A stretch of 64,000 bases of DNA from Arthrobacter saudimassiliensis (GCA_900016675.1 LN483070.1:992001-1056000); one strand, 5' to 3'; positions 1 through 6,937 are shown, counted from the stretch's first letter. A program made the numbers and translations. The notes: generated by a model from the sequence alone, not told the origin.

Positions 1-464
1 CCATCGCCTTCGTGGACCGGGTCGGGCGGCGGCTGCTGCTGATGATCGGTTCGGCCGGCATGTTCGCGGGCCTGCTGGCGGCCACCGTCTCGTTCGCGCA
101 GGCGGAGACCTTCAACGGCCAGATCACGCTTCCGGGCATCTGGGGCCCGGTCGCCCTGATCGGTGCCAACCTGTTCGTGGTCTTCTTTGCGGCGACCTGG
201 GGACCGATCATGTGGGTCACCCTCGGCGAGGTCTTCCCGAACAACATCCGTTCCCTGGCCCTCGGCCTCGGAGCGATGGTCAACTGGATCTTCAACTTCA
301 TCGTCACCCTGTCCTTCCCCTGGGTGTCCGAGAACCTGGGCGTGTGGATCATGTACGCACTGTTCAGCCTGTTCGCCCTGCTGTCCTTCTGGTTCGTCAA
401 GACCAGGCTCCCGGAGCTGTCGGGCCGCGAGCTGGAGGACCGGCGCGGTCTTGAGACCGCCTAG
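1..464 (+). CDS. MFS sugar porter, C-terminal part (cut by window edge)
   Basis: C-terminal part of a major facilitator superfamily transporter of the sugar porter group (XylE/GalP type). The reading frame is already open at base 3, so the first in-window GTG at 12 is internal, not a start. Visible marks are the DRVGRR loop motif between TM8 and TM9 near the left edge, about four hydrophobic helices, and a closing PELSGRELE that matches the family PETKGRxLE motif. It should import a sugar or polyol by proton symport at the cytoplasmic membrane; the substrate cannot be read from this fragment. The frame ends with TAG at 462-464. The next gene follows after about 110 bases and is unrelated. Confidence 0.85.
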   Translation, partial: IAFVDRVGRRLLLMIGSAGMFAGLLAATVSFAQAETFNGQITLPGIWGPVALIGANLFVVFFAATWGPIMWVTLGEVFPNNIRSLALGLGAMVNWIFNFIVTLSFPWVSENLGVWIMYALFSLFALLSFWFVKTRLPELSGRELEDRRGLETA

Positions 465-574
465 GGACCGACGGGGCTGTCGGGAACGCTGGGCCCGGGT
501 GGTAATTCTGAGGAGAATGGTAATTTTGGGTAATGGCTACGGTGAACACTAATCAGGGGACGGAGGCAGGGCGC

Positions 575-1363
575 ATGGATCGCTCCGCTAGCACTCGGGC
601 CAACAGGGCCACCGGCAAGTCGTCGATCGTCGGGCTGGCCAAGGTCATGGCGCGCTTGACGCCGAGGCAGCTGAACGACGAGATCGGCCTCGCCACCGCC
701 GAAATGAAGCAGAAGGGCAAGGCCGCCGGCATCGCCGCCGCGTTCCTCGTCATCGCCCTGCTGTTCCTGGCCGCGCTGGCGGTCGCCCTGATCGCCGCGG
801 CCATCCTCGGCCTCGGCACGGTCATGCCCCCGTGGCTGGCCGCCCTGCTGGTGGCTGCGCTGTTCCTGGTGATTGCCGCCATCGGGGGACTGGTCGGCGT
901 GTCACGGTTCAAGAAGACCCTGCCGCTGATGCCGGAGGAGGCCATCCGCGGCCTGCGCTACGACCTCGGCGTCCTCAAGGAGGGCCGCCGCTTCGACCCG
1001 GCCAGCCTGGACAAGCCCAAGGAACCGAAGCAGGAGAAGCCGAAGAAGGACAAGTCCGCCAAACCCGACGACGCTCCGAAGCCGAGCGAGGAGGAGCTGC
1101 GGACCCGGACCCGCCAGCGCCGGGAGCACCTGGCCGACGTCCGCGACACCCTCGGCGAAAAGGCCGATGTGCGGCGGCAGGTGCGGGAGTTCGAAGCCCG
1201 CAGGGCCGCAGCCCAGCAGCGGCGATCCGGGCAGGGGCAGGGCACGAAGTCACCGACGGATGACATCACGCTCATGATCCGTGAGCACTGGCAGCCACTG
1301 ACCGTCCTGGCCGCCTCGCTGCTGGCGATGGCCATCATGATCAGCCGGCTGGCACGGCGCTAG
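575..1363 (+). CDS. Phage-holin-family (PF07332-like) membrane protein with DUF3618-like tail
   Basis: About 262 residues. The N-terminal half has a short amphipathic segment (LTPRQLNDEIGLATAEMKQK), then two strong transmembrane helices, the layout of the actinobacterial phage holin family PF07332. These chromosomal proteins are not proven holins. A long Lys/Glu/Pro-rich linker follows, then a segment with the RREHLADVRDTLGEKADVR pattern seen in DUF3618 proteins, and a last C-terminal transmembrane helix. The two families are usually separate neighbouring genes, so this looks like a fusion. ATG 575 is preferred over upstream 533 because GGAGG at 562-566 lies 8 bases before it. The function is unknown, probably envelope-associated. 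Confidence 0.75.
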   Translation: MDRSASTRANRATGKSSIVGLAKVMARLTPRQLNDEIGLATAEMKQKGKAAGIAAAFLVIALLFLAALAVALIAAAILGLGTVMPPWLAALLVAALFLVIAAIGGLVGVSRFKKTLPLMPEEAIRGLRYDLGVLKEGRRFDPASLDKPKEPKQEKPKKDKSAKPDDAPKPSEEELRTRTRQRREHLADVRDTLGEKADVRRQVREFEARRAAAQQRRSGQGQGTKSPTDDITLMIREHWQPLTVLAASLLAMAIMISRLARR

Positions 1364-1400
1364 GAGTACCACCTAAGAAAGCACCAACGGAAAGCGGACA

Positions 1401-2018
1401 GTGATCAGGATTATCGGGGCGGGAGCCCGGCCGGGGCAGACCCTGACCGAGGTGGACACGTTCTGGACCGTTCCGAACCTGATCACTGTCCTCCGCTTTC
1501 TGGGGATCCCGCTGTTCGTCTGGTTCGCGGCAACGGACAGCTACGGCCGGGCGTTCCTTACCCTCGTCCTCGTCGGCGGGACCGACTGGGTGGACGGATA
1601 CCTTGCCCGCCGCCTGAACCAGGTATCCACGGTCGGCAAGTGGCTGGACCCGGCAGCTGACCGGCTGGCCATGATCATCGTGGCCGTCACGTTCGTGGTG
1701 GACGGACTGGCGCCGATCTGGCTCGTGTACGCGATCGTCATTCCCGACCTGATCCTGCTCGCCAACTCGCTGATCCTCTTCCACGGCAGCCCCAACCTCA
1801 GGGTCAGCAACATCGGCAAGATCCGGACCGCGCTGCTGCTGGTCGGCGCTCCGCTGCTGCTCCTGACCAGGGTGCAGGGTTTTGACCAGCAGTGGCTCAG
1901 CACCCTCGCGGACGTGATCCTGGTGCTGGGCTGCATCGGTCACGTCGCGGCCTTCGCCGCCTACATGGCCGCTTCCTGGCGGAAGTACCGCACGGAGCGG
2001 GCCAGTGGCACCGGCTGA
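1401..2018 (+). CDS. CDP-alcohol phosphatidyltransferase (PgsA-like)
   Basis: Integral membrane enzyme of 205 residues. It carries the complete CDP-alcohol phosphotransferase motif D62-x2-D65-G-x2-A-R-x8-G79-x3-D83-x3-D87, whose aspartates bind the metal and the CDP-lipid. About six hydrophobic helices follow or overlap the motif. Family knowledge: it transfers a phosphatidyl group from CDP-diacylglycerol to an alcohol. Glycerol-3-phosphate (PgsA, toward phosphatidylglycerol and cardiolipin) is the likeliest acceptor, but inositol phosphate or another CDP-alcohol reaction cannot be excluded. The start is GTG 1401. It stands upstream of a transporter and a GT4 glycosyltransferase on the same strand, which suggests a membrane-lipid or glycolipid operon. 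Confidence 0.85.
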   Translation: MIRIIGAGARPGQTLTEVDTFWTVPNLITVLRFLGIPLFVWFAATDSYGRAFLTLVLVGGTDWVDGYLARRLNQVSTVGKWLDPAADRLAMIIVAVTFVVDGLAPIWLVYAIVIPDLILLANSLILFHGSPNLRVSNIGKIRTALLLVGAPLLLLTRVQGFDQQWLSTLADVILVLGCIGHVAAFAAYMAASWRKYRTERASGTG

Positions 2019-2060
2019 GCGCAGCGTACCGGCAGCGGCCGGATACCCCGGGGGTCCCCG

Positions 2061-2987
2061 GTGACCGGAATCGCGATTCTTTGCGCCCTCGCCAGCGCCG
2101 TGTTCCTTGCCTTCGGTGCACAGCGGCAGGGCAGCGCCGTCAGCGCCGACACCGGCGGGCTGGCCTTGAACGGCAGCCAGCTGACCCGGCTGCTGCGCAA
2201 CCCACGCTGGCTTTTCGGGCTCCTGCTGCTGGGCGTCGGCATGGGGCTGAACGTCACCGCGCTCGGACTGGCCCCGCTGACCGTGGTGCAGCCCATCGGC
2301 TCCCTCGCCCTGGTCATCACCACCGTCGTCAACGCCCGCGACCAGGGGCTGCGGCTGAACCGCATCACCGTCGCCGCCATTGTCTCCTGCGTCCTCGGCA
2401 GCGCCCTGTTCGTTTCCCTGGCCGTCTTCGTCACCCGGACGGAGCACACCGTCGAGCAGCGCCAGGAGGTGGTGATCGTCCTGATCCTCGCCGTCGTCGT
2501 GGCCTTCTTCGGCTCCCTGAACCTGCTCTTCGGCAAGCGGCTCAACGCCATCGTCCATATCCTCGGCGCGGGTGTCCTCTTCGGGTTCGTGGCCGTGCTG
2601 ACCAAGACCATCATCGGTGACCTGTTCGACCCCAACGGCCGGTTCCTGCTCAACGTCCCCTGGTACACGATCCTCGGCATCGCCGTGGCCGGTGCCCTCG
2701 GTGCCTGGTTCGTCCAGAGCGCCTATTCCTCCGGCCCGCCCGACCTGGTCATCGCCGGACTGACGGTCATTGACCCCATGGTCGGCATAGCCATCGGCAT
2801 CGGAGTCCTGGGCGAACTGCGGCCCGACGTGCCTCCCGTGGCCGCCGTGGCCATGGGCCTGGCCGCTTTCGTTGCTATTGTTGGGGTCGTTGCCCTCTCC
2901 CGGTACCATCCGGACGTCATCCAGCGGAGGGCTGAGGAACGGCAGCGACGGGCAGCCGAAGCGGCCCGTCCGCAGACAGACCACTAG
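2061..2987 (+). CDS. DMT-superfamily transporter (NIPA/EamA-like)
   Basis: Protein of 308 residues with about nine to ten hydrophobic helices and short loops, typical of the drug/metabolite transporter superfamily. The first helix (ASAVFLAFGAQRQG) and the early GLNVTALGLAPLTVVQP segment resemble the NIPA/EamA halves. No substrate can be named from sequence; members carry metabolites, cations or lipid precursors. The start is GTG 2061, 42 bases after the phosphatidyltransferase stop. The stop at 2985-2987 is 8 bases before the next start, so the three genes probably form one transcript. That context hints at a lipid-related cargo, but this is inference. Confidence 0.75.
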   Translation: MTGIAILCALASAVFLAFGAQRQGSAVSADTGGLALNGSQLTRLLRNPRWLFGLLLLGVGMGLNVTALGLAPLTVVQPIGSLALVITTVVNARDQGLRLNRITVAAIVSCVLGSALFVSLAVFVTRTEHTVEQRQEVVIVLILAVVVAFFGSLNLLFGKRLNAIVHILGAGVLFGFVAVLTKTIIGDLFDPNGRFLLNVPWYTILGIAVAGALGAWFVQSAYSSGPPDLVIAGLTVIDPMVGIAIGIGVLGELRPDVPPVAAVAMGLAAFVAIVGVVALSRYHPDVIQRRAEERQRRAAEAARPQTDH

Positions 2988-2995
2988 AGGAGACC

Positions 2996-4192
2996 GTGAG
3001 CGACGCAACGGTGGAAGAACCGCTGACAATCCTGATTGCCTGTGACACCTACCCGCCGCACCTTAACGGAGCCGCGCAGTTCGGCTACCGGCTCGCCAAG
3101 GGCCTGCACGCACGCGGACATGATGTGCACGTCCTGGCTCCGGCCGCGGGTCCCGGGCCCTCCCACTCCGAGCTGGACGGCCCCTGGCCCGTGCACCGCC
3201 TCCGCTCCCACGGCGTCCCCACCCACGAGTACTGGCGCATCTGCCTGCCCTGGGAGATCAAGCGGGAAATCAGCCTGCTCATGGACCGGGTGCAGCCCGA
3301 CGTCGTGCATATCCAGTGCCATTACATGGTGGGTGAGCACACGCTGTATGAGTCGGTCCGCCGTGGCATCCGCACCATCGCCACCAACCACTTCATGCCC
3401 GAAAACCTCGATCCGTTCCTGCCGTTCCCCCGGTGGTTCAAGCGGATCGTCGCGCGCAACTCGTGGCGCGACATGGGCAAGGTGATGGGCCGGGCAGCGG
3501 TGGTCACCACTCCGACGCCGCTGGCGGCGAAGGCCATGAAGGACTACGCCAAGCTGAATGATGTCCTGCCCCTGTCCAACGGGATCGACGCCGCCGCCTA
3601 CGAGCCGCGGCCGGGCGAGCTGATCGAACCGCATGAGCAGCCGACCGTGCTCTTCGTCGGCCGGCTGGCGGAGGAAAAGCACGTGGACGTGCTGATTGAC
3701 GCCATCGCCAAGCTGCCGCCGGACGTGCCGGCGCGGGCAGAAATCGTGGGCGGCGGCGAGCAGCGTCCTGCCCTCGAAGAGCAGGTCCGCCGGCTCGGCC
3801 TGCAGGACAGGGTCGTTTTCCGGGGCCTGGTCTCCGACGAGGAGCTGCGCCTGGCCTATCTGCGTGCGGACCTGTTCTGCCAGCCCGGCACCGCGGAGCT
3901 GCAGTCGCTGGTGACCCTGGAGGCAATGTCCGCCTCCACCCCGGTGCTGCTGGCCAACGCCATGGCCCTGCCGCACCTGGTCGACGGCGGACGCAACGGG
4001 TACCTCTTCGAGCCGGGCGATTCCGACGAACTGGCCCGCCGGATCACTGACATTCTCCGCCTGCCCACCGAGCAGCGTGTGGCCATGGGGCGCCGGAGCC
4101 GCGAACTCGTCGAACGCCACGGCATCGAGCAGACGCTGGCGACCTTCGAAGCGCTGTACGCCGGGCGCCAGGTCCCGCAGCCGGCGTCCTAG
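2996..4192 (+). CDS. GT4-family glycosyltransferase
   Basis: GT-B fold retaining glycosyltransferase of 398 residues. The N-terminal acceptor lobe has the PPHLNGAAQFGYRLAKGL start typical of GT4 enzymes. The C-terminal donor lobe begins near the VLFVGRLAEEKHVDVLIDA segment and includes the nucleotide-sugar signature E301-x7-E309. It uses an NDP-sugar donor (GDP-mannose or UDP-glucose are usual) and probably a lipid acceptor at the membrane face. The phosphatidyltransferase two genes upstream favours a glycolipid product such as the mannosyl-diacylglycerols known from Micrococcaceae (inference). The start is GTG 2996, with an AGAGGAG ribosome site directly upstream that overlaps the previous stop. 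Confidence 0.85.
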   Translation: MSDATVEEPLTILIACDTYPPHLNGAAQFGYRLAKGLHARGHDVHVLAPAAGPGPSHSELDGPWPVHRLRSHGVPTHEYWRICLPWEIKREISLLMDRVQPDVVHIQCHYMVGEHTLYESVRRGIRTIATNHFMPENLDPFLPFPRWFKRIVARNSWRDMGKVMGRAAVVTTPTPLAAKAMKDYAKLNDVLPLSNGIDAAAYEPRPGELIEPHEQPTVLFVGRLAEEKHVDVLIDAIAKLPPDVPARAEIVGGGEQRPALEEQVRRLGLQDRVVFRGLVSDEELRLAYLRADLFCQPGTAELQSLVTLEAMSASTPVLLANAMALPHLVDGGRNGYLFEPGDSDELARRITDILRLPTEQRVAMGRRSRELVERHGIEQTLATFEALYAGRQVPQPAS

Positions 4193-4215
4193 GCACTGCG
4201 CCGACGGCAGGGCAA

Positions 4216-4246
4216 TTGGCTGGCGTCGGCTGCGGGCCGCTAGGAT
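4216..4246 (+). promoter_or_regulatory. Probable promoter of the tRNA gene
   Basis: TTGGCT (4216-4221) and TAGGAT (4241-4246), spaced 19 bases, lie 35 bases before the tRNA. They resemble a primary sigma factor -35/-10 pair. No start site is proven. Confidence 0.45.
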
Positions 4247-4281
4247 GAGGAGTTGTTCCGCCTGCAGCTGCAGGGGAGCGG

Positions 4282-4355
4282 GGGGCTGTAGCTCAGCCGG
4301 TTAGAGCAGCGGACTCATAATCCGTCGGTCGTGGGTTCAAGCCCCACCAGCCCTA
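4282..4355 (+). tRNA. tRNA with CAT anticodon, probably tRNA-Ile2 (lysidine type)
   Basis: A complete cloverleaf can be drawn. The acceptor stem GGGGCTG (4282-4288) pairs with CAGCCCT (4348-4354). The D arm starts GCTCAG, the anticodon loop CTCATAA has CAT at its centre, and the T arm is GTGGG-TTCAAGC-CCCAC. CCA is not encoded. It is not initiator tRNA, because it lacks the three G-C pairs in the anticodon stem. The AGCAG before the anticodon arm and the CGGTCG after it resemble bacterial tRNA-Ile(CAU) more than elongator Met, so Ile2 modified by TilS is favoured but unproven. Its 3' part is the left arm of a 35-bp repeat bounding an island. Confidence 0.93.
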
Positions 4356-4356
4356 C
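4322..4356 (+). repeat. attL-like direct repeat (3' end of the tRNA)
   Basis: This 35-bp stretch, running from the 3' side of the anticodon stem through the T arm to one base past the discriminator, is identical to 6716-6750. It keeps the tRNA intact on this side, as tyrosine-recombinase integration into tRNA 3' ends does. Confidence 0.85.
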
Positions 4357-4360
4357 GTGA

Positions 4361-4394
4361 TTCCGGGCCTTTCGAGCAATCGGAAGGCCCGGAA
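4361..4394 (+). terminator. Hairpin directly after the tRNA (island side)
   Basis: A 14-bp stem with one G-T pair, arms 4361-4374 and 4381-4394, loop AGCAAT. It has no strong T tract. It probably supplies termination for the tRNA, having arrived with the island. Confidence 0.55.
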
Positions 4395-4404
4395 AGATCC
4401 TCTG

Positions 4405-4423
4405 GTCATCACTTAGTCATCAC
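4405..4423. repeat. Phased 8-bp direct repeats next to attL
   Basis: GTCATCAC occurs at 4405-4412 and again at 4416-4423, an 11-bp period (one helical turn), about 50 bp inside the island end. This is the spacing and placement expected of arm-type integrase binding sites. The assignment is inference; no integrase is encoded here. Confidence 0.35.
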
Positions 4424-4445
4424 AAAGTCCGTGGAGCAGGGTGGA

Positions 4446-4664
4446 TCAGGGCAGGCCGTACGGGTCCTGCCAGAACGACTCCGCCCGCCGGATCCGGAAG
4501 ACGGCGGACGTCGGCACCCACACCTCCTGCGCCTGACCCTCGTCATCGAACCAGTGCGCCAGCACATGCGACCGCGTCCACGCGACCGCCTTCGTGTCCA
4601 CCGTGTGCCCGTCAGGGAACCGGACACGCACATACGGCTCCCGACGGTACGGGGCGTGCGTCAC
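4446..4664 (-). CDS. Small hypothetical protein, island-encoded
   Basis: A 72-residue frame read leftward from GTG 4664; the open frame extends upstream to an ATG at 4745. It is rich in charged and aromatic residues (YVRVRFPDGHTVDTKAVAW, then WVPTSAVFRIRRAESFW). The repeated short beta-like stretches around F-P-D-G resemble small unknown proteins of actinobacterial phages, plasmids and islands. The later start is favoured because the upstream extension is less protein-like and runs into the promoter region of the divergent GT-D gene. No motif identifies a function. It ends about 90 bp from the attL repeat, where a recombinase accessory gene would often sit. Confidence 0.5.
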   Translation of the reverse strand: MTHAPYRREPYVRVRFPDGHTVDTKAVAWTRSHVLAHWFDDEGQAQEVWVPTSAVFRIRRAESFWQDPYGLP

Positions 4665-4750
4665 ACGATCCAGAGCACCACTCAAACACCGAAGCGGCCT
4701 CGCTCCGAAGAACGAGGCGCACAACGCTGCTGCTAGACTGCACACAATTC

Positions 4751-5671
4751 ATGCACAAAATGGGGGAACCTTTGACTGACCTGAACACAGCCATCCTCGA
4801 ACAGCTGATGAAGCAGAACGAACTGCTACAAGCACTGGTGGCACAGGGAAAGACGCAAGCCTCCGCAACGAACGTTGCGCTCTGGCACACCCGCCAGACG
4901 ACGCAGCACAACTATGCTATTCGCAGCAACGCTCTGCGCCCACTGATGAGCGAGGTCAAAGCTTTCACAGAGCAGCACCAGCTTGGCCTTCTCGCCAGCG
5001 TCTATAAGGTGAGCGAAGACCGGCTCAGCTTCGCCCGCTTCGGAGATGGGGAACTCCGGCTCATGCTTCGCGAGACTTTCAGCCTTGGCTTCCAGAAGAA
5101 CAGTCCCGCTCTGGCAAAAGCCCTCCGCGATGTTTACACATCTGAAGACCCTAACGTGCTGATCGGATTCCCCGAACCGAACCGAGACATTCATTGGCAA
5201 GGGGTATGGGCAGAGATCTGGGACGATCTCAAAGCGATCACCCGCAAGCGAACCTACGGCAGCGCCCAAGTCACTCGTCCCTCTTTCTTTCAGTTCACCG
5301 GCACGGAAGGCGTGAACGCTTGGAGGAAGATTTGGGACAAGCGGAGCGCTGTTGTCATAACGGGCAAAGGTTCTCGCTTCGACTTGATCCCGGAACTGTT
5401 CGATAACCTGAACTCCCACACCTTCCTTTACTCCACCCCGACGAATGCCTTCGAGGATATGGGTCGTGTATTGGGTCAGATTGGCGGCACGGGGGCGGAT
5501 ATCGCTCTCATCTCGCTGGGCCCGACCGGAACGCTGATGGCCGCGGCTCTCGCGAAGCGCGGCATCCAGGCGATCGACCTCGGGCACATCAGCGCAAGCT
5601 ACCAGCACGCTTTCAACGGTGGCGCGTGGCCGGAAAGCACGCCAGCTTCTAGAGCAGGAAGCCATCTATGA
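4751..5671 (+). CDS. GT-D fold glycosyltransferase (DUF1792-like)
   Basis: About 300 residues. The segment FARFGDGELRLML carries D99-x-E101, the hallmark metal and nucleotide-sugar site of the GT-D glycosyltransferase fold defined on DUF1792 (streptococcal dGT1). The C-terminal region ends in a family-like IDLGHISASYQHAF. Family enzymes add a hexose to a protein-linked or surface glycan; the acceptor here is unknown. An N-terminal stretch of about 35 residues (LNTAILEQLMKQNELLQALV) looks like a short coiled coil. Possible starts are ATG 4751, ATG 4760 and TTG 4772; GGGGGAA at 4762-4768 would serve the TTG. It is the only sizeable gene of the island, with lower GC than its neighbours, so acquisition by transfer is likely. 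Confidence 0.75.
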   Translation: MHKMGEPLTDLNTAILEQLMKQNELLQALVAQGKTQASATNVALWHTRQTTQHNYAIRSNALRPLMSEVKAFTEQHQLGLLASVYKVSEDRLSFARFGDGELRLMLRETFSLGFQKNSPALAKALRDVYTSEDPNVLIGFPEPNRDIHWQGVWAEIWDDLKAITRKRTYGSAQVTRPSFFQFTGTEGVNAWRKIWDKRSAVVITGKGSRFDLIPELFDNLNSHTFLYSTPTNAFEDMGRVLGQIGGTGADIALISLGPTGTLMAAALAKRGIQAIDLGHISASYQHAFNGGAWPESTPASRAGSHL

Positions 5672-6327
5672 GTGAGGAAGGTCGGCAGTATGATTAGTTT
5701 CAACAGGAGTTCGGATCTCAGTCCTGGCGAGAGTCACTGCCCCAGACATCAATGACGTGCTCGAATTAGGTCAACCGCGCCGTGACGCCGAGTATGGGAC
5801 CCTGCATCCGTTAGTCCGTCACGTTCCCCGCCTGTATAACAGTCGCAGGGGGCAGCCACAGCAATCGGTGCTACGAAACACGGGTCCGGGTTCGAGGTCA
5901 CACCACTCGTGTACTAATGCCTATGGTGTAGATTCTCCAGACCCCCGGGTGATGAGGCTCCCGCCCGCGCTCCGTCCATCCTATGGCGGGACACCGTGAA
6001 TCCCTGCACCGAGGTGAGGGTGTAAGCATAGTTGCGGGAGCAACACTGGCGCGGTTGTCTGCAAAGAGTTCTGACGTTAACCATTGCGTTCATACCTGGC
6101 GGCCGTCGGATCGTAGCTTTATCCAAGGACGCTTATGACATCGCGGGGCGTACGCAACTTGATAGGCTCCCTGGAGTTTGTTTCCCCGGATAGATAACTC
6201 TGTCGGCGTTTGTAGTGCTGCTAGCCAATAGGGTTTCCTATACTAGCGGGACGTCACCCCAGCTGGATGAGGTGATCGGATAAAGCCCTGTTTATCGCGC
6301 CGGAGCTCTCAAATACGTTGTTCTCGA
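5672..6327. other. About 650 bp of island DNA with no convincing gene
   Basis: No frame on either strand has codon structure, a ribosome site or a recognisable domain. Short frames such as 5757-5999 (+) and 5914-6126 (-) look random. Composition is close to balanced, far from the roughly 70 percent G+C of the chromosome around it. It contains one clear hairpin (6220-6247). It could be decayed mobile DNA, an att/oriT-type control region, or a non-coding RNA locus. Confidence 0.6.
6220..6247. repeat. Two-part hairpin in the gene-free island segment
   Basis: GCTAG (6220-6224) pairs with CTAGC (6243-6247), and inside it ATAGG (6228-6232) pairs with CCTAT (6237-6241), with a GTTT loop. The structure could be a protein-binding palindrome or part of an RNA. 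There is no other support. Confidence 0.35.
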
Positions 6328-6540
6328 TCACAGAGAAGCGGGCCACATGAATCGCAGGACGGTAACGATTGTGTCGGTGCCGTTCTCCACGATGGTGGCA
6401 GCGACGCAGTGGTCAACAAACCGGATGTTGCGGTGGTACGTGCCCTCCGTGGTGCTGCGCGATGCCAGCGGGTTCGCCGCGAGGTACTAGGTGTACCGGG
6501 CCAGGACGTTGGTAGCGGCGTGGCTGGTTGAAACGTAAGA
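6328..6540 (-). pseudogene. Possible remnant of a RelE/ParE-type toxin gene
   Basis: Read leftward, one frame gives HAATNVLARYT, a stop codon (TAG, 6489-6487), then YLAANPLASRSTTEGTYHRN and a tail TIVENGTDTIVTVLRFMW before TGA at 6328. The order is a helix with ARY, then NP-x2-SR, then strands ending in TVLRF. It resembles the compact RelE/ParE fold (helices, then NPxAGR, then a strand-rich core ending in ITVLRV). No start codon or antitoxin partner is visible and the frame is interrupted, so at best it is a decayed toxin gene. Chance resemblance is a real alternative. Confidence 0.25.
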
Positions 6541-6594
6541 GAACCTCCGGGTGGGATGTGGCGGTCAAAGACCCACTCCAACCCGGAGGTTCTC
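6539..6594. repeat. 14-bp perfect inverted repeat
   Basis: GAGAACCTCCGGGT (6539-6552) and ACCCGGAGGTTCTC (6581-6594) are exact reverse complements separated by 28 bp. They could be the two ends of a collapsed insertion sequence, or a hairpin. No transposase is nearby. Confidence 0.6.
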
Positions 6595-6715
6595 GTGTCT
6601 CACAGTACTGCCCCCGGCTGGGGTGGGTGCACGTGGAGTAGTTCGACGAGGGATCAGCCTGCCGCGTGGCCCCGACGGGAGTTCCGTGGAGAGGGGTGGA
6701 GGCCGTGAAGCATAA

Positions 6716-6750
6716 CCGTCGGTCGTGGGTTCAAGCCCCACCAGCCCTAC
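6716..6750 (+). repeat. attR-like direct repeat (tRNA 3' fragment)
   Basis: Identical over 35 bp to 4322-4356. It lacks the 5' half of a tRNA, so it is not a gene. It marks the right boundary of the island. Confidence 0.85.
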
Positions 6751-6789
6751 CCCCGCCACCGTTGCCTTCGCGCGGCGGCCGCACCTGTG

Positions 6790-6815
6790 AAACCCCGGTC
6801 CCCGGACCGGGGTTT
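6790..6815 (+). terminator. Strong hairpin, probable original tRNA terminator
   Basis: A 12-bp perfect stem, AAACCCCGGTCC (6790-6801) with GGACCGGGGTTT (6804-6815), followed by CGTCGTC. It lies 39 bp after the right att copy, where the uninterrupted tRNA gene would have ended. Confidence 0.65.
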
Positions 6816-6854
6816 CGTCGTCTGCGGAGACCTTCCGGCCGGCCGTTGCCCTCG

Positions 6855-6874
6855 ATGTTACTCGTGGGTAACAT
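6855..6874. promoter_or_regulatory. Palindromic operator before the acyl-CoA dehydrogenase
   Basis: ATGTTAC (6855-6861) and GTAACAT (6868-6874) form a perfect inverted repeat. Its core GTTA-N8-TAAC (6857-6872) has the same architecture as the two sites beside the TetR gene at 26 kb, so the same regulator may act here. This is inference from pattern and spacing. Confidence 0.55.
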
Positions 6875-6937
6875 AAGGCGTGCGGGCCGACCACGCCCGC
6901 CCGATCACCGGCGATCCCGCAGCGAAGGGCACATTCC

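Larger units (their letters stand above)
4322..6750. mobile_element. Small tRNA-integrated genomic island or remnant
   Basis: About 2.4 kb lies between two identical 35-bp copies of the tRNA 3' end. Inside, base composition is visibly lower in G+C than the flanks, and the codon use of the one sizeable gene (GT-D glycosyltransferase) is less GC-biased. A terminator-like hairpin and phased 8-bp repeats follow the left copy. A strong hairpin just beyond the right copy (6790-6815) looks like the tRNA's original terminator, displaced by the insertion. No integrase, relaxase, replication or capsid gene is present, so it is a remnant, or an element mobilised by a recombinase encoded elsewhere. Confidence 0.75.

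Noticed and set aside
1341-3029. A 562-codon minus-strand frame opposite the phosphatidyltransferase and DMT genes
   Set aside because: Composition is dominated by Gly, Asp, Gln and His, as expected for a shadow frame; the plus-strand genes are clear.
4409-4633. A minus-strand frame ending STDFVMTK as an integrase tail
   Set aside because: The frame is Arg-rich and overlaps the more protein-like frame at 4446-4664; no tyrosine recombinase R-H-R-Y residues are present.
6716-6750. A second tRNA gene
   Set aside because: Only the 3' 35 bp are present; there is no matching 5' acceptor or D arm upstream.
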